From contig JABAKD010000010.1 in NCBI GenBank assembly GCA_012845835.1, forward strand, positions 14,672,734 to 14,736,733: a stretch of DNA of 64,000 nt. The letters are read 5' to 3'. The DNA comes from Undaria pinnatifida (taxonomy: Eukaryota > Sar > Phaeophyceae > Laminariales > Alariaceae). Made by a program: the position numbers and the translations under genes. Below, piece by piece: positions 44,450 to 56,309 of the stretch. Within the stretch, counting starts at the first letter, position 1. Every line of letters begins with the position of its first letter. The notes beneath the pieces were generated by a model. The model was given only the letters and a program-made list of their open reading frames with translations. It ran no database searches and was not told where the DNA came from.

Positions 44450-46705
44450 ACTAAAGCGCTGGGCAGAAAATAAAGGTGCAAGGGAACGCAGGGAACAAAG
44501 GGAGGGGCTCCAGAAAAGGTGGCACCCGAACTGGGGAAGAGGAAAACGTGCACACTGCAGGATACCAACCAGCAACTGAATCTATGTGCTTAAGACGCAA
44601 TAGGCGTGGGTAATGGAGCACGAGAAAGGTAACATCTGAGCCAAGAACAGTCATGCACATTGCTGTATACCAGCCATCGATTAAAACGTTGTGCTTGGGA
44701 CGCATGGACGTGGGTAAAGACGCACCAGAAAAGGTAGCACCTGGACTGAAAACAGGACACGTGCACTGCAGGATACCAGCCAGCGACCTGAATATCTGTG
44801 CTTGGGACGCATGTGCGTGGGTAAAAGGTGCATCAGACAGGGGGTAACCGAAGCGAGATAACACGTAAGCAAAAAAAAACAAGGAGAGTGAAAGGCCATA
44901 CCGAATAATGAAAACGACAAAATTACAGCAACCCTGAGGGCTCCACAACTGAAACAACGAAATTATAGTACACCCTGAAGGTGGAAAAACTCATTAGGAA
45001 GACAAAAACACAGAAAAAAAACATAAAAAACTGAGCTGTGGTTGACGCTAGTGTACCGACATACGAAGGGGGGATAGAGGGAGCTCCGCAGGGCCCGTCA
45101 GCATTGCGTAGGGACACCGCGAGCCAGTCTCTCGGCCTGATGACGCTGAAGGTACCAGGACCCGTGGACACGCTCCGTGAAGTGGCGTAAAATGATGGCA
45201 GGAGGTCGATCTTAATCGGTCCGGGGTCATCGAGGAAGCAGACGATACAGAAGTTGGTGGAAGAATTGTCGGTCAAGGGCAATGGGCTAATTTGCCCAAC
45301 CACCAGAGACCGTCGCGGGCGTTGTACCAGAGGTGTGCTCCCGCGGGGAGGGTTGTGGAGCTGAAGCGTTAAAGCTAGCATGTGCGTGGGACAAGGCTGC
45401 ACCCGGGAGCGAGAAATAAATCGCCCAGGTTCCGCGCTAGTTCGTGGTGAGCAGTCCCGATGCGCATCTGTTGATATAAGGGGTTGGACTGGCGGTGTTG
45501 TGAAAGGGTGCCAAACCAACAGCGGAGGATGTGAAGCCGGTGGTGTCGTAGGTCTTGTTCGTGTTCCCATGAAAAGCTGAGCAGTCCGGACCAATGGGTC
45601 CGCGAGAAAGCCTCCCCGGCCGCGAACGAGTTGATGTCCCAAGATCTGGGCGACCTCGAGCCGTTCCGGCGGTGGAGAGATGTCGTCGAGGGTGACGTGG
45701 AAGGACGGAGAAGAAGGAGTTGAGTACGTACTTCATGAGGTCGGCCGGAAGGGGCTTTTGGTTTGTCGTGGATGTCGTCTGGGTTCCGGCATGGTTTGCA
45801 GCGGAGATTGGAGATACGAGGTTTGGAGTCGCGTCCGGGCATGTCGGACGAGAGGTCGACGTACAGAAGCTTATCGTGAAGGGGCCGACCATCCGGGGCG
45901 GCGGAGGCCGGTGCTGTGCCTACGGCGAGGATCTTGAAGGGGCAGATCCAGTTGAAGGATAGCTGGGTCTTGAGAACGATGGCGTCGGTGCCTTTCCTAG
46001 CGCCTTGGTGAATGATGGCGGCGGAGCTGTAGACCCACGCCCAACCGTTAACGGAGAACGGGGGTAATAAGCGGAGGGTGTCCATGAGGGGAGCGTTTGC
46101 GGCGGTCGAGACGCGATAGGTAGATGGCGTGTAGTTCCCGGACGGCGCGGTAGGCGCGTTATTAGCGGGCGGTGGCGAGTTCGATGTAAGCTAGCTGGTC
46201 CCGGTTGAGGCTTTGGTGTCCGCCGATGTTGGGGAGGCCAAAGACTGTAAGGGAGAGGCGGGGGAGGCGGCCCATGTGCACCTCGTTGGGCGGCAAGTCC
46301 GGTGCGGCTGCGCTGACGGAGTTGTTGCACGCGCTCTCGACCTGTGGAAGTTGAATATCCCAGTCAGTTTGTTGTCGTCGCCGACCATGGCGAGCATAAG
46401 GGCCAGGGTGTGGTTGACACGCTCGACACCGCCGTTGGTGCACTGGTGGTAGGATCTGGTGGCAATCTTATTGATGCCGAGGCGGTCGTAGAGGGCGAGG
46501 GAAAGTTTGGAGCAAACCTGCAGTCCATTCGCGGAAAGTAGAGTTACGGGGCATCCCCAGAGAGGGATATATCGGTCAACAAGGATGTCGGCCGTGCCGG
46601 AGGCGGTGAACTTACAACACCCTCTAGTACGTACCTTAAAAATGGCGTCGTCGGCTGAACTGAACCTGCGCGTGGAATCACAATGGGCATAGTTTGAACC
46701 CACGC
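44450..46705 (-). mobile_element. Remnant of a Ty3/gypsy LTR retrotransposon with chromodomain
   Basis: Fossil on the minus strand. Parts in order are an integrase core (about 46190-46705, with the typical TLLSANG and YHQCTNGGVERVNHTLA words), an integrase C-terminal region (about 45750-46090, NW..PFKILAVG), a chromodomain-like region (about 45480-45720, RGRGG and THWSGLL), and a downstream region with a tandem repeat. Reverse transcriptase, protease, gag and LTRs are not seen in the window, so it is 5'-truncated. It is broken, with several breaks, and of middle age: the domains are still easy to read. The chromodomain places it in the chromovirus-like branch of Ty3/gypsy. Confidence 0.85.
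44513..44846. repeat. Three tandem units of about 112 bp
   Basis: Units share CAGAAAAGGT.GCACC, CACTGCAGGATACCA.CCAG, TGTGCTT..GACGCA and GCGTGGGTAA. They lie downstream of the chromodomain part of the gypsy remnant and are probably part of its 3' non-coding region, though they could be an older host array. Confidence 0.8.
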
Positions 46706-46849
46706 CTCAAAAACCCATGGTATATCGACGGCGCCATCTGTTAAGAAACTAGAAGTTATTAGTGCATTTGACCACTGACAAAAGCTTAACTAAGTGTCTA
46801 CCAATACTGAGCCTTACATAAGCAGTGACTGGGGGCACCCTTTTCTGCA

Positions 46850-47105
46850 TGCAGGCACTTACTGGTGAAAGGAGAAACTGCGCTCCGAAATCGAATCGCG
46901 TCACCTGGAAAGTGTGTAAAGAAGAGCTCAATGCCCCAGCAAAAATCGATAGTCAAAAATTCGAGATATTGCGGTTGTGTACAAAATATTGTACTACACC
47001 AGTACGAAACCGTTGTAATTTGCATTTCGGTTGTTGTTGTTGTTGTTGTTGCTGTTGTTTTTCTCACATTAATTCTTGTCAAAACCTAGCGTCCGTGGTC
47101 GCACG
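46850..47105. repeat. Composite of two dispersed repeats
   Basis: 46850-46985 resembles 42350-42485, and 47030-47105 carries (TTG)n and TTCTCACATTAATTC like 32022-32060. It lies just upstream of the gypsy remnant. Confidence 0.5.
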
Positions 47106-48478
47106 CAGGTGCTGGAGCCCTAGGAATATCCGAAAAACAAATGAAATCAAAATTCGTCCGGGAAATACTACGCTTTCCCTCCTAAACGCACGATACGAAG
47201 AAGGGCGCACAAGTGAAAAGGTCCAATGTGCAAACTGAACTCACATGGCCGCGGGTGTCCACTCAACTACCAGGTACAGCATAGACTTCCCCCGTTCCCA
47301 CAACTAACCAACTCGCGGCTGCAAACTACAGCGGTTGGGCTGCCTGCACCGTACGAACCGCACGGTATCGTGAGCACAGACAAACGCACCTGCCGTCTGG
47401 AGTGCTGCCAGATTGACGACCCGCGGGCATGCAGTGAAACAAGAGCAATCGAACCAAAAACCACACTACAAACACCCGGTACCAATGATCACCCCGCCTC
47501 CCGAGTTATTTGTTAGGTTGCAGCGCAGCTACGACACCCGTGCCTGAAAATCGAAAATTGCGGGAGGTCGTTCCCCGTGAAGGGTATACAACCCTTCTAC
47601 CAAACTCTACAAAAATCAGTGACGTAAGAAACATGTTTTACTACTCCCTCGTTAAAAAACGCTGAAAAAAAGACGATCGTTGCCCTCGTGATGATGGTGT
47701 GCGTGCGGGTCGTGGGTCTCCGTGTGCCGTCCTCCTGCTGTGGTTCTCCATGGCCGCCTCATCGCCTTAGCTCACTCGGCCCGTTCCTTCGCACTTGCTC
47801 TCGTTGACACTCAATTCCAATCGGTTCCCCTTCTCCCCCGTCCCAAAAAACAAAATGCTCCACGCAGCTTGCGGTGCTGATCTGAGCAAAAAAAAAATCT
47901 CGCTCAGGGAGAATTCAATCCGTCTCTTCCCCGCCCGTCGACGGCCAGTCGCCCTCCTCCTTCGTCGTCGAATCCAGCCTCCTGCCGGCGCCGTTCCTTC
48001 CACGCAAGCCAAGACTGCGCCGTAGTGTGGCTCGTGGTTGCGCCTGCCTCCGCGCACGAGCATCTCGATTAAGCATTGCTGCTCCGCCGCTACTGCCTGA
48101 AAAGACGCGCGAATCGTAGGCGACCATGCCTAACGCACCACGTACGGCCCAACTCTACCGCCACGCCTAAGCCTCGCGGCCACATGCAGCAGCAAGAAGG
48201 TATCACCCCTTGAGGGTGAGTCCGGCCTTACACCCGCCAGAAAGACCCCCCTCACTCGCTACAAGCCTGCTAGGGCACGCTTCGCAGCATGCCTTACCGA
48301 GGCGGCAAGGGGAACAGAGGCAGTTCGGTATAATGCACCAAGTGTTTTGCTGAATATCGACCACTCAGACCATTCGAACTCGCAGATCGACGTATTCGAA
48401 AATGGTTCGATTCAATGCGAAATGCCGCCGAGACTGCTGGGGTTCATTCCTGCGTTATGTGTGGAGGAAGAGGCAGCT
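47106..48478. other. No gene supported
   Basis: Overlapping open stretches at 47767-48127 on both strands are Arg/Ala-rich on GC-rich sequence. No motif or repeat partner was found. Confidence 0.45.
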
Positions 48479-48479
48479 C

Positions 48480-49012
48480 AGCACCTATTTAGAGCGTGCC
48501 CCCCCCCCCCCCCCCGCCCCAACCCCCCCCCCCCCCCCCCCCCCCCCAATAATATACTGGTGCCAAAACCGTGCAGATTTATCCCTCGAAAGGATTTATA
48601 GCTTACATGCACAAATTGCCCCTTCCCCCCCCCCCACCCCCCCCCCCGCCCCCCTCCAAACCCGCTCGCTTTTGAATCAAAAAAACCAGCCCCCCCCTTC
48701 CCTGCACAGCTGTCAGATTTTGTCCCCCTCAGAAACGGGTTTAATAGTTTCCGCGCACAGACTGACTAAAATCATCCTGTTGACCCCGATAGCTACACTG
48801 TAGCTGTAAGGGGAGTCGCCGACCTATATCCTTAATGAGGACACACAACTCGTAATGCGCGCGATCGGAGTATCACACACAGCTTGTAAAGATGAGTTTC
48901 GACGAAATCTTCGATCTCACAGCTGAAGTGTATTTGAATTTTTATAATATTATAAAAAAATGAAAATAGAGTAAGATCGAAGATTTCGTCGAAGCTCATC
49001 TTTGCAAGCTAT
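48480..49012 (-). mobile_element. G-tract element, copy 5, with head-to-head ends
   Basis: C tracts and CAGATTTATCCCTCGAAAGG subunits lead to the terminal module ending CTCACAGCTGAAGTGTA (about 48935). Some 25 bp later a second, opposed module (GTAAGATCGAAGATTTCGTC, CTTTGCAAGC) follows to 49012. Two ends thus face each other. Confidence 0.75.
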
Positions 49013-49266
49013 TATATTAACAAATCGCAACCCGTCCGATGCGTTCGATGGACTCCTAAAACAGCGTTGTACGCGTTGCCGGGCGACGTCGCCGTTATGC
49101 TGGTCACGGTGATTTGATGGGATTCCGAGTCGGGTAGGTTTAATGGTTCAAACACATTATGTAATTTGTACAGCGGATGCCGATGTAGGAAGAGGTCGCA
49201 CCACCAACGCATGTCGATGTTACCAGACAAGTTTCTAGAGCCATGGGAGGTACTGAACGTAGACTA
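49012..49266 (-). CDS. Orphan open stretch, possible exon
   Basis: Some 84 codons are open with a protein-like mix (NIDMRWWCDLFLHRHPLYK, LNLPDSESHQITVTSI). The SESHQITVTS part faintly recalls exon d of the paralog pair (SESVFIHF). No splice sites are convincing, and one end abuts a G-tract element. It could be a stray exon of a related gene or chance. Confidence 0.25.
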
Positions 49267-49269
49267 AGA

Positions 49270-52200
49270 GCGGTTCCCCCAGCGCATCCACAAGGAACGG
49301 AGGTACACAAGGCCTCAAAGTTTCCCTTCGCATACCACCTCCCCCCCTAAAGAAGCGCACAAGGCGGCTTGCGTGCTCCTGCACCTACGCCCTATGGTGT
49401 CTTCGCGACGAAGCGTGACGAAGCGAGCCACCCTCCTCACCACACATGTACTCCTAAACTCAGCAGGAGCCCGAGGCCAGCGTCGCTGCAAACCCGGCTC
49501 GGCAATGGACCCGAATAAACAAAAAATAGAGAAACAGAGTGACATTATGTGCGCATTAGTCTGTTCCCACGCCTCTGAATCGCTACATGTTGCGGTTCGA
49601 GTAGAAAACACGCATATCTACCAGGGTGTATATCGGTTGGAAACCTCAAGGTCCGCCCGGATGGCTCCAGACGCCACAGCCCTCGCTCATTTGCGCGATC
49701 GGTGAGGGGAAATCACGGCTACTGTCATGGGCTTTGGCTGAATGGGCTTTGGCTGAATGCGCCGATAGTGTTTGGCCCGGCTGGTGACCCTAGGTGGAAG
49801 GGCGCGGTCTCGTCAGGTATTTGCAGTCGGTCGAGAATCAGCTCTCCGGCGCAGATGGTTTCGAGCAGCATGTGGACTACAACCAGTAATTCGAGCTGCA
49901 CGGGCTGTTCTTGTCGTACGGTAGTGCGAGTTATAGAATAGCGCCTAACACATTGGGCACTATCCACGATCAACTAGCTGGAGGTTCAAGCACAAGGGTA
50001 ACCTTACGCAGAGTAGATCATTTACCCTAGCAGTGTCAGCAGTTGTGTCTATCAAAGCTGTTTCAGCTCGAGGTCCACCCTCAGGCACTTCGTTACCGCA
50101 GTGTGCTGGAGTACAACAGCACAGGTGGTTCGTTCTCTTGGGTCGACAAACCGCAATGTCACATTGTCTTTATTATGTCGAGACGGTCGTAGTTTGTAAA
50201 ATTTCACTCACGTTGTTGTTCTCAACGTTTGTTCCGTCAGAGAGGCAGCCTCAGTTATAGGCCTTGGTAAGTGTAATCCAGTTTGATAATGCGTGGTCCT
50301 ACGGCAGCTCACAACCTCGTATTTTCTACCCGGTACTTTGTTGTCCGATATTATTTTCGGTCAATAGCATTCCCGGTCGCCTGGCCAGTATATAGTCAAA
50401 CGGTTCGATCATCGGAGGCTCTACATAAGCTCACAGAATTCCAGAGAATGTCTACCAGACCCTGCAAAAGTAGTGTCTTGGGTTCGTTGCTTGAGCTTGT
50501 CAAGACCGTGTTACAATTGGCTACAGGTCGTAGCACTTGCGGCGTATTCGAGGCTCATGACCTGTTCGCTGTATATATGACGGACTTGCACTAAATCGAA
50601 AGAGAAGGGTTTCGATTACTGTCAGTAAAGTCCGCTTGTGATATCAGCTAAGAAGAAAGGCGTTGATAGTTAAATCGCGTGCACGGGTCAGTACATGTGA
50701 CAATATGATTATATAGAGAGTACGCTCAGGACCTGCGCATGCTGAATTCGAACGAGGAACGCAGATCTGAAGACTTTACTCACCATTATCAATAAAAAAA
50801 GCTGGCAAAAGGCGGCAAACAGAACGACTGGTCGGGCGAGCTTCGCCGAATGCGGGTGCGTCATCTGCATAGATGACGGGAAAGCGCCGAGATAGGACGG
50901 ACCAGTTGGAGCGACACAGAGTTTGACAAAATTGGTGGGGGCATGGTCGCTAGGTCTGAGGTGTGCGACCATGAACCATCGTGATATGTAGTATACCAGA
51001 CAAACAAACAAAATCAATCACAATGTGAAGCGCAAGCATATCCTCCCAAGGCGCCCCTTTGGAGTACACTCTCCACGAATGAGTGAGTCTACCATCTACC
51101 GCAAGCCGGCGTGTTCTGCTGCTCCCCAATGGCCCAACATGTGTGGCTAGCGCGAGGAATAATGTTGGACCCTCCCTCAACTGGTACTCTGCCGATGATG
51201 CCAGGTGGTATCTGTACACATTTGTTTTCGACGTTTGTTCTCGTCGATGGAAATCACATGTCTATAGCACCATCGGCGCCCGGTGGAGTGTTTTAATGCA
51301 CACCCATCAGCAGCTTCATCTTATCCAGGGTGATCGGCTGTTCAACCTCTCACGCCGAACCATGACTTTGAGGTTTCCCAATTGCTTCACAGTCAGATTA
51401 GATTCCAGGGTCTGTTAGTCAGTAATTATCTTACAAAAGCAAACAAAATCAAACTAACGGAATGCAGCACACACATGATAAGAAACAGATTATCCCATGA
51501 CATTGCGTTAGTTTCTTGTATAATGGGTAATTACGTTCAGCCTGGATGTTTCTCGCTGCCCTCGTTGCTCTCTCATTGGTCCAAAAATTGCGTTGCTCTT
51601 ATGCCGCCATCGTGTTGAGCCATAGTTTCCCGAGTGCGGTGCGCATTGCATCCGCCCGTGGAACCCGGGGGGTAGCGCGAGCGAAAAAAACAACGAATTT
51701 GCTGTGCCAACAGTCAGCCTAAAATATACGTATAAGGCTCCCCTTCGGGATGGGGTTAACTCGATATCCCGGGGGCGTCGCGAGTCTAAGAAAGGGAACA
51801 CACAACCTTTCCGCTGACATATATGAGGGCCGTTCCTACCGATCACGAAAAAATGTGAGGAATCGTGACAAAAAAAGTGAGCTACTGCGTTTGCTGTATT
51901 GTTTGTGTAACTGGTATGAGGTCCGAATATTGTGTTTGGATTGTTGCATTGGAAGTGAAACTGTTGTTGTCGTCGTGGCTGGATATCTTGTTGTCCACCA
52001 ACCGCACACACATATAACCGGTGGCCTACTGGCTGTTGTCCACCAACCACACACATACACCGTATAACTACTGGCACAACTAACTGGCACAAGGTGAGAG
52101 CTTGAAACAAGGGTCCTGCTGTAAAACTGCTGCTGCTGTGTTGATCTTGAATACGTACCGATCTTGTGGCAGCACACATGCTACGCACACATACTACCTG

Positions 52201-52850
52201 ATACAGACAGAAGCGCACAAACATACGCATACACACAGAAACACCATCTGTATGGCTGTCACAAACGAGAGAGCTCACAGCGCGGCTGCTGTTGTACCGT
52301 GATTGCCCCAGTTACTGAGCCTGGAGGTCCATGTTTGATGCAGCAGCACAGCAGCACCGGAGCGTGACAAAACACTGGGTGGTGGAACCCGAGTAGAAGA
52401 GCCAACTCGTAGCAACTTATATTGATTGACATTCCAGTCTACATTCCCCACGATGGCGTCGCAGGCAGGCCGTGAAATTTGAAGAGTGAGGTGTTCGATT
52501 TTCATCTTCGTTCCAAAATCTACTTAAAAGGGACGGTTTCTCACGTGTCAAGAACTTGCACACTCACACACTTATGAAACACCAGGATGGCACGATGAGA
52601 GCAATGTGATCATTGCATACTGTGCCCAATGCCGAAATGGAGTCGGAGAGAAAAATTGGCAGAATGTCATCGAGGTTTCTGGCATAGTCCGAGATATAGT
52701 CTATGTCAGGTATATAGTGCGGGGGGGTGTGGTGGAACTCGAGTACAGAAGGGCCTGCTCGTAGTAGCTTCTGCCGATCGAAACTTTTAGCCTACCTTCC
52801 TCACAACTGACACATGGGTTCCTATGGGCCCTGCGCGGCTTGGCGAAACG
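49270..52850. other. No gene supported
   Basis: The longest open frame of the window lies here (51508-52278, minus, 256 codons) but is rich in Cys/Gln/His from CA- and CTG-rich DNA and has no motif. A minus stretch at 49725-49973 (VQLELLVVVHMLLET) is also unassigned. A short tandem word GTTGTCCACCAACC occurs twice near 51990-52045. Confidence 0.45.
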
Positions 52851-52856
52851 AGTTAG

Positions 52857-53225
52857 GCGGCAGTATGGGCCTTGGTTTTGGTTCTTGCTCGGTGCCACCA
52901 CCTCTTAGATGCGGTGCGGGAAGCGTAACAACTCGAGAACTAGAAGCTAGGTGCCAATCTCCCAGGGAGACGGGCGGAGGGAGGCCATTTTGTACGTATG
53001 ATGCTCGAGACTTGTGCTGCTGCTAATGGTGCTGGCTGTATATATGCGGCAGTATGGGCCTTGGTTTTGGGTCTTGCTCGGTGCCACCACCTCTCAGATG
53101 CGGTGTAACAACTCGAGAACTAGAAAGCTAGGTGCCAATCTCCCAGGGAGACGGGCAGAGGGAGGCCATTTTGTACGTATGATGCTTTAGATTTGTGCTG
53201 CTGCTAATGGTGCTGGCTGTATAAT
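52857..53225. repeat. Tandem duplication, two units of about 180 bp
   Basis: Units 52857-53042 and 53047-53225 share GGCAGTATGGGCCTTGGTTT, AACTCGAGAACTAGAA, CTCCCAGGGAGACGGGC and GCCATTTTGTACGTATGATG with few differences, so the duplication is recent. Confidence 0.9.
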
Positions 53226-54085
53226 ATGCAGCTGCGTCGTAGCCAACAGCAGAAGGTGTAAAAACAGTTGGAGGCTGATGTTGCACAGCGGGCGAAAGAT
53301 CGGAGCGGGTAAAAAAGAATGAGCTGAGCATGCTGTCGAAAAAGAACAACGAAATGTGGGGTTTTCTATCCACACCTACTGGATTCAATGAGGCAGAAAG
53401 CAACCCCGTGAAAACAAGAGCCAGTTCAGCGACGTTGAATGCTCAGAGCACCGCCACGGAGCTCAGCCGGGATCCCGACGTGCCTCATAATGTAGCGAAG
53501 TCCAATTTGATGGCCCCGCAGCCGAAAGTGCGATAAAAAACCTCGACCGCCGGAGAACATCATGTGCCTAAAACAAAAGCTGCATAGTTTACATAGAAAT
53601 ATAAATGCCACAGTGTTATTCGGTGTATACATTATCGGTGACAACCACGTGCGTGTCGGATCTTCTTGCTCGTCAACGGGTAATTCGCGCGACGAACAGC
53701 AACAACAACGGCAACAACAATCTTCCCGTGCCACATCGTCAACTCGCGCTGGCCTTTGCATGGTGAGGCCCTATTTTTACCCCTTCTTCAGCTTTGGTAC
53801 GTACGGTTGCTGTCTTGACACAATGGGCTGGTGCTTTCATTCCTCGTGCCTTCCCTTAAACTAAGAAAACCTGTGGGAGTAATAAAGCTACACGACGTAC
53901 CAGGGAAGTACGTAGCATCTACATCAAACACCGTGTCGGGAAGAAATCTCAACATGCTATCCCTGTTTATACCGTGAAAACAGCGGGCATTTGACTACTG
54001 TCAGCGCCTGCCGTCGGCGCCACACGCAGCAGTATTGGTGGCTCCATGGGGTTCCGATCAGGAGGTGCTCTCGCAAGCGGCTGCC
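53226..54085. other. No gene seen; 3' flank of paralog P2
   Basis: Open stretches on both strands (for example 53426-53761 minus, CAA/GTT-rich) have no motif. No polyadenylation signal is assigned. Confidence 0.5.
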
Positions 54086-54087
54086 CT

Positions 54088-54263
54088 TTATTGGTTGTTG
54101 ATTCTCGGGGCGATTCTGGCGACGACCTTAGCCGTGAAACTTGGGAGGGCAAAGGGAGACGCATCACCCCTGCCCTTGAAACGGAAGAGGAGTAGGCGCT
54201 CCGTGTGGATGATGCGTCTCTCGAGGCGCGCGGATAGCGAGGGTCTTGTTCGGGCGGAGGGTT
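54088..54263 (-). CDS. P2 exon C: last coding exon with stop
   Basis: This 176-bp exon follows acceptor TATGTAG and starts with two bases finishing a codon, as in P1. It reads PSARTRPSLS, ERRIIHTERLLLFRFKG, SFTAKVVARI and ends in TAA at 54088-54090. Its alignment with P1 exon C is gapless for the first 30 codons. Confidence 0.65.
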
Positions 54264-54859
54264 CTACATACATAAGGAGAGAGGGAGGAATGCAGGCACG
54301 CGGCGCGCCGGGGGGCAGGGGTGCATGTCTTAGGGGTGAAGCCATGGGCCATGGTTCTCCGCAGAGGCAGAGATGGGGATGGAAGAGGGTCGGTCTTCGG
54401 TCTTGGATATACTAGTGAATGAACACGAATTGTGCTGTATTGACAGTATTATGTTCGTAACGGTTAACTCCGCGAAGATCGCTTTGTTGTATAGAAGATA
54501 CATTGTAAGATTATAACGTTCCCTTCCGTACCTAGTTGGTAGGAAACAAATCACTGTTCGAGCACCAGGTATGACAAAGGTTTCCCATAAGTCCGGATAT
54601 GTGACCATGCGGGCCTGTATCATCTCTCTGGTGGGCCTACATAATCTTTGGCCCTCACCCCCCTTTACTACCTGGTATTAAGTTTCTTAGTTGCCCCTTT
54701 TGCTGTGTGTGTGGGAACGTGACAGTCATTGTCACCCACTGTCACGGTCCTTGAAACAACCGAAATCCTCACGCTGAGTTGGCACAAACGCTATGATTAT
54801 TTCAACACTGTGTGGCTTGCTGTACTCAAGGGGACGGGGACCAAAGAAATTACGCGCAC

Positions 54860-55110
54860 CTGCTGACGAGAAGAAGCATCGGTGTCCTCCCACGCAGGTC
54901 TTAGGTCGCCTGCAACCGTGGTTCGTTGCCGAGCCTGTGCGATCAGATCCCTGCGACGTCTCAAGGACAAAGACATGCGGACTGGTTGCGAGAGGCCTAC
55001 CACGCGCTCCGACCCTCTCGCTATTGACTTTCTGAAGCTTCGAGCCTTTAGATGGGGGTCCTCGCGAGTTGCCGCAACAAAGAATATTGGCCACAATAGG
55101 AGGAGCAAAT
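54860..55110 (-). CDS. P2 exon B: transmembrane segment and basic tail
   Basis: This 251-bp exon lies between acceptor CCGCAG and donor CAG/GTGCGC. It reads LLLLLWPIFFVAATRE, PHLKARSFRKS, RGSERV and SLRRRRDL, ending AWEDTDASS. Its first two bases complete Asp with the last base of exon A, as in P1. Conservative exchanges against P1 (V/I, K/R) fit a conserved membrane anchor with positive-inside flank. Confidence 0.8.
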
Positions 55111-56309
55111 CTGCGGTGGTAGGGGGTTAGATTGGCGGCGGCAAAGATTCCGTGAGAATCGTGATGAACCAAATACATCTGCCATCGTGAGAGATACTAT
55201 ATGCATATGTACCATTTTGATTTTTTTGCCTAGTCCGTCCCTTTTTCTCCGCCGGCGCAGAGTTTTTTGTGTGCTTTCTTCTGCAATGCGATCAGACTAC
55301 CCGTCGGTATATTATCAGCCGTGTGCCGGGCTCATGGGACGTCCGTGGCGCGAGCTATGGCCGCGGAAAGCCGCCGAGACTGGCTCTATTTTGCGGGGTA
55401 TGAGACGCTTCTGTCCCCGGGCAACCACACACTAGACGTATTTAAGCCTCGAGGTTAGGTCTTAAGTACTTCCAACTGGAAGAGCTAGGCCATTCGATAC
55501 TTCGACCTTAAACGCATAAAAAAAACACCATATGTCTAAAACTCGAAATAGTGGTCTCTTTCAGTACGCATAAAAAGAAAAGCCGAGGAAAGATCAAACT
55601 ACTTGAAAATATACTATGATATTTCTGCACTACTCCAGACAGACGCAGATGGCAAGACGAGGATTCATGTCATGAGTCAGCACATGAGTGGGTGGAAACT
55701 TCGAGAAAGACCCTCCCCTGCCCATGCTGTGCGAGCTTGAACAAACGGCCAAAACAAATAACTGGTGCCTGGCAAAAACATTGAGTGCTTCGTACTCCAT
55801 ACTCGCTTCATATGTAGGATACCTCGCAGGCGTCTGCCGCCTTCGGTGTGCCTCAGTGTGGCAGTCAGTACAGCAGCACAGCAGGACTGGCCCTCAACCC
55901 GGTTCAATTTCCACCCTCGAAATGTAGGCATCCGTCTGATGTTTCCTCAAGCTTTTGTCGTCTGAAATGCTGTTGTTTGCTGGAAAATACTCGGAAAATT
56001 GCTTCAAATATGCAGTTGGGCCAAAATGTGCCCAAGTGCATATTTTGGGAAAATCCATATCTCACCGTGGTCTGCCGTGGTCGTTAGGTCGATAAAATAG
56101 ACCTATTTTGTAGACATTTAAGACACGATAGGGCTTAATTTGGTTTAGAGCCAAAAATATAGGCATATCGCCAGGCTTAAATACGTCTACTACACACACG
56201 GTGGAACTTTAGTCCTCGCACGTACATCGGGGGGGCATCAAAATGTATTTGCGAGAGAATTTTCCCGCACTGCTAGACGCGGGCGCGGCGTATATGTACC
56301 CGCTGCAAC

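Noticed and set aside
50840-50900. YADD word on the minus strand suggesting reverse transcriptase
   Set aside because: Flanking residues do not match any RT block and stops surround it.
51508-52278. Longest open frame in the window (256 codons, minus)
   Set aside because: Composition follows CA-, CTG- and GTT-rich DNA, with no motif or second copy; intron-rich neighbours make a long single-exon gene unlikely. Kept only as a note.
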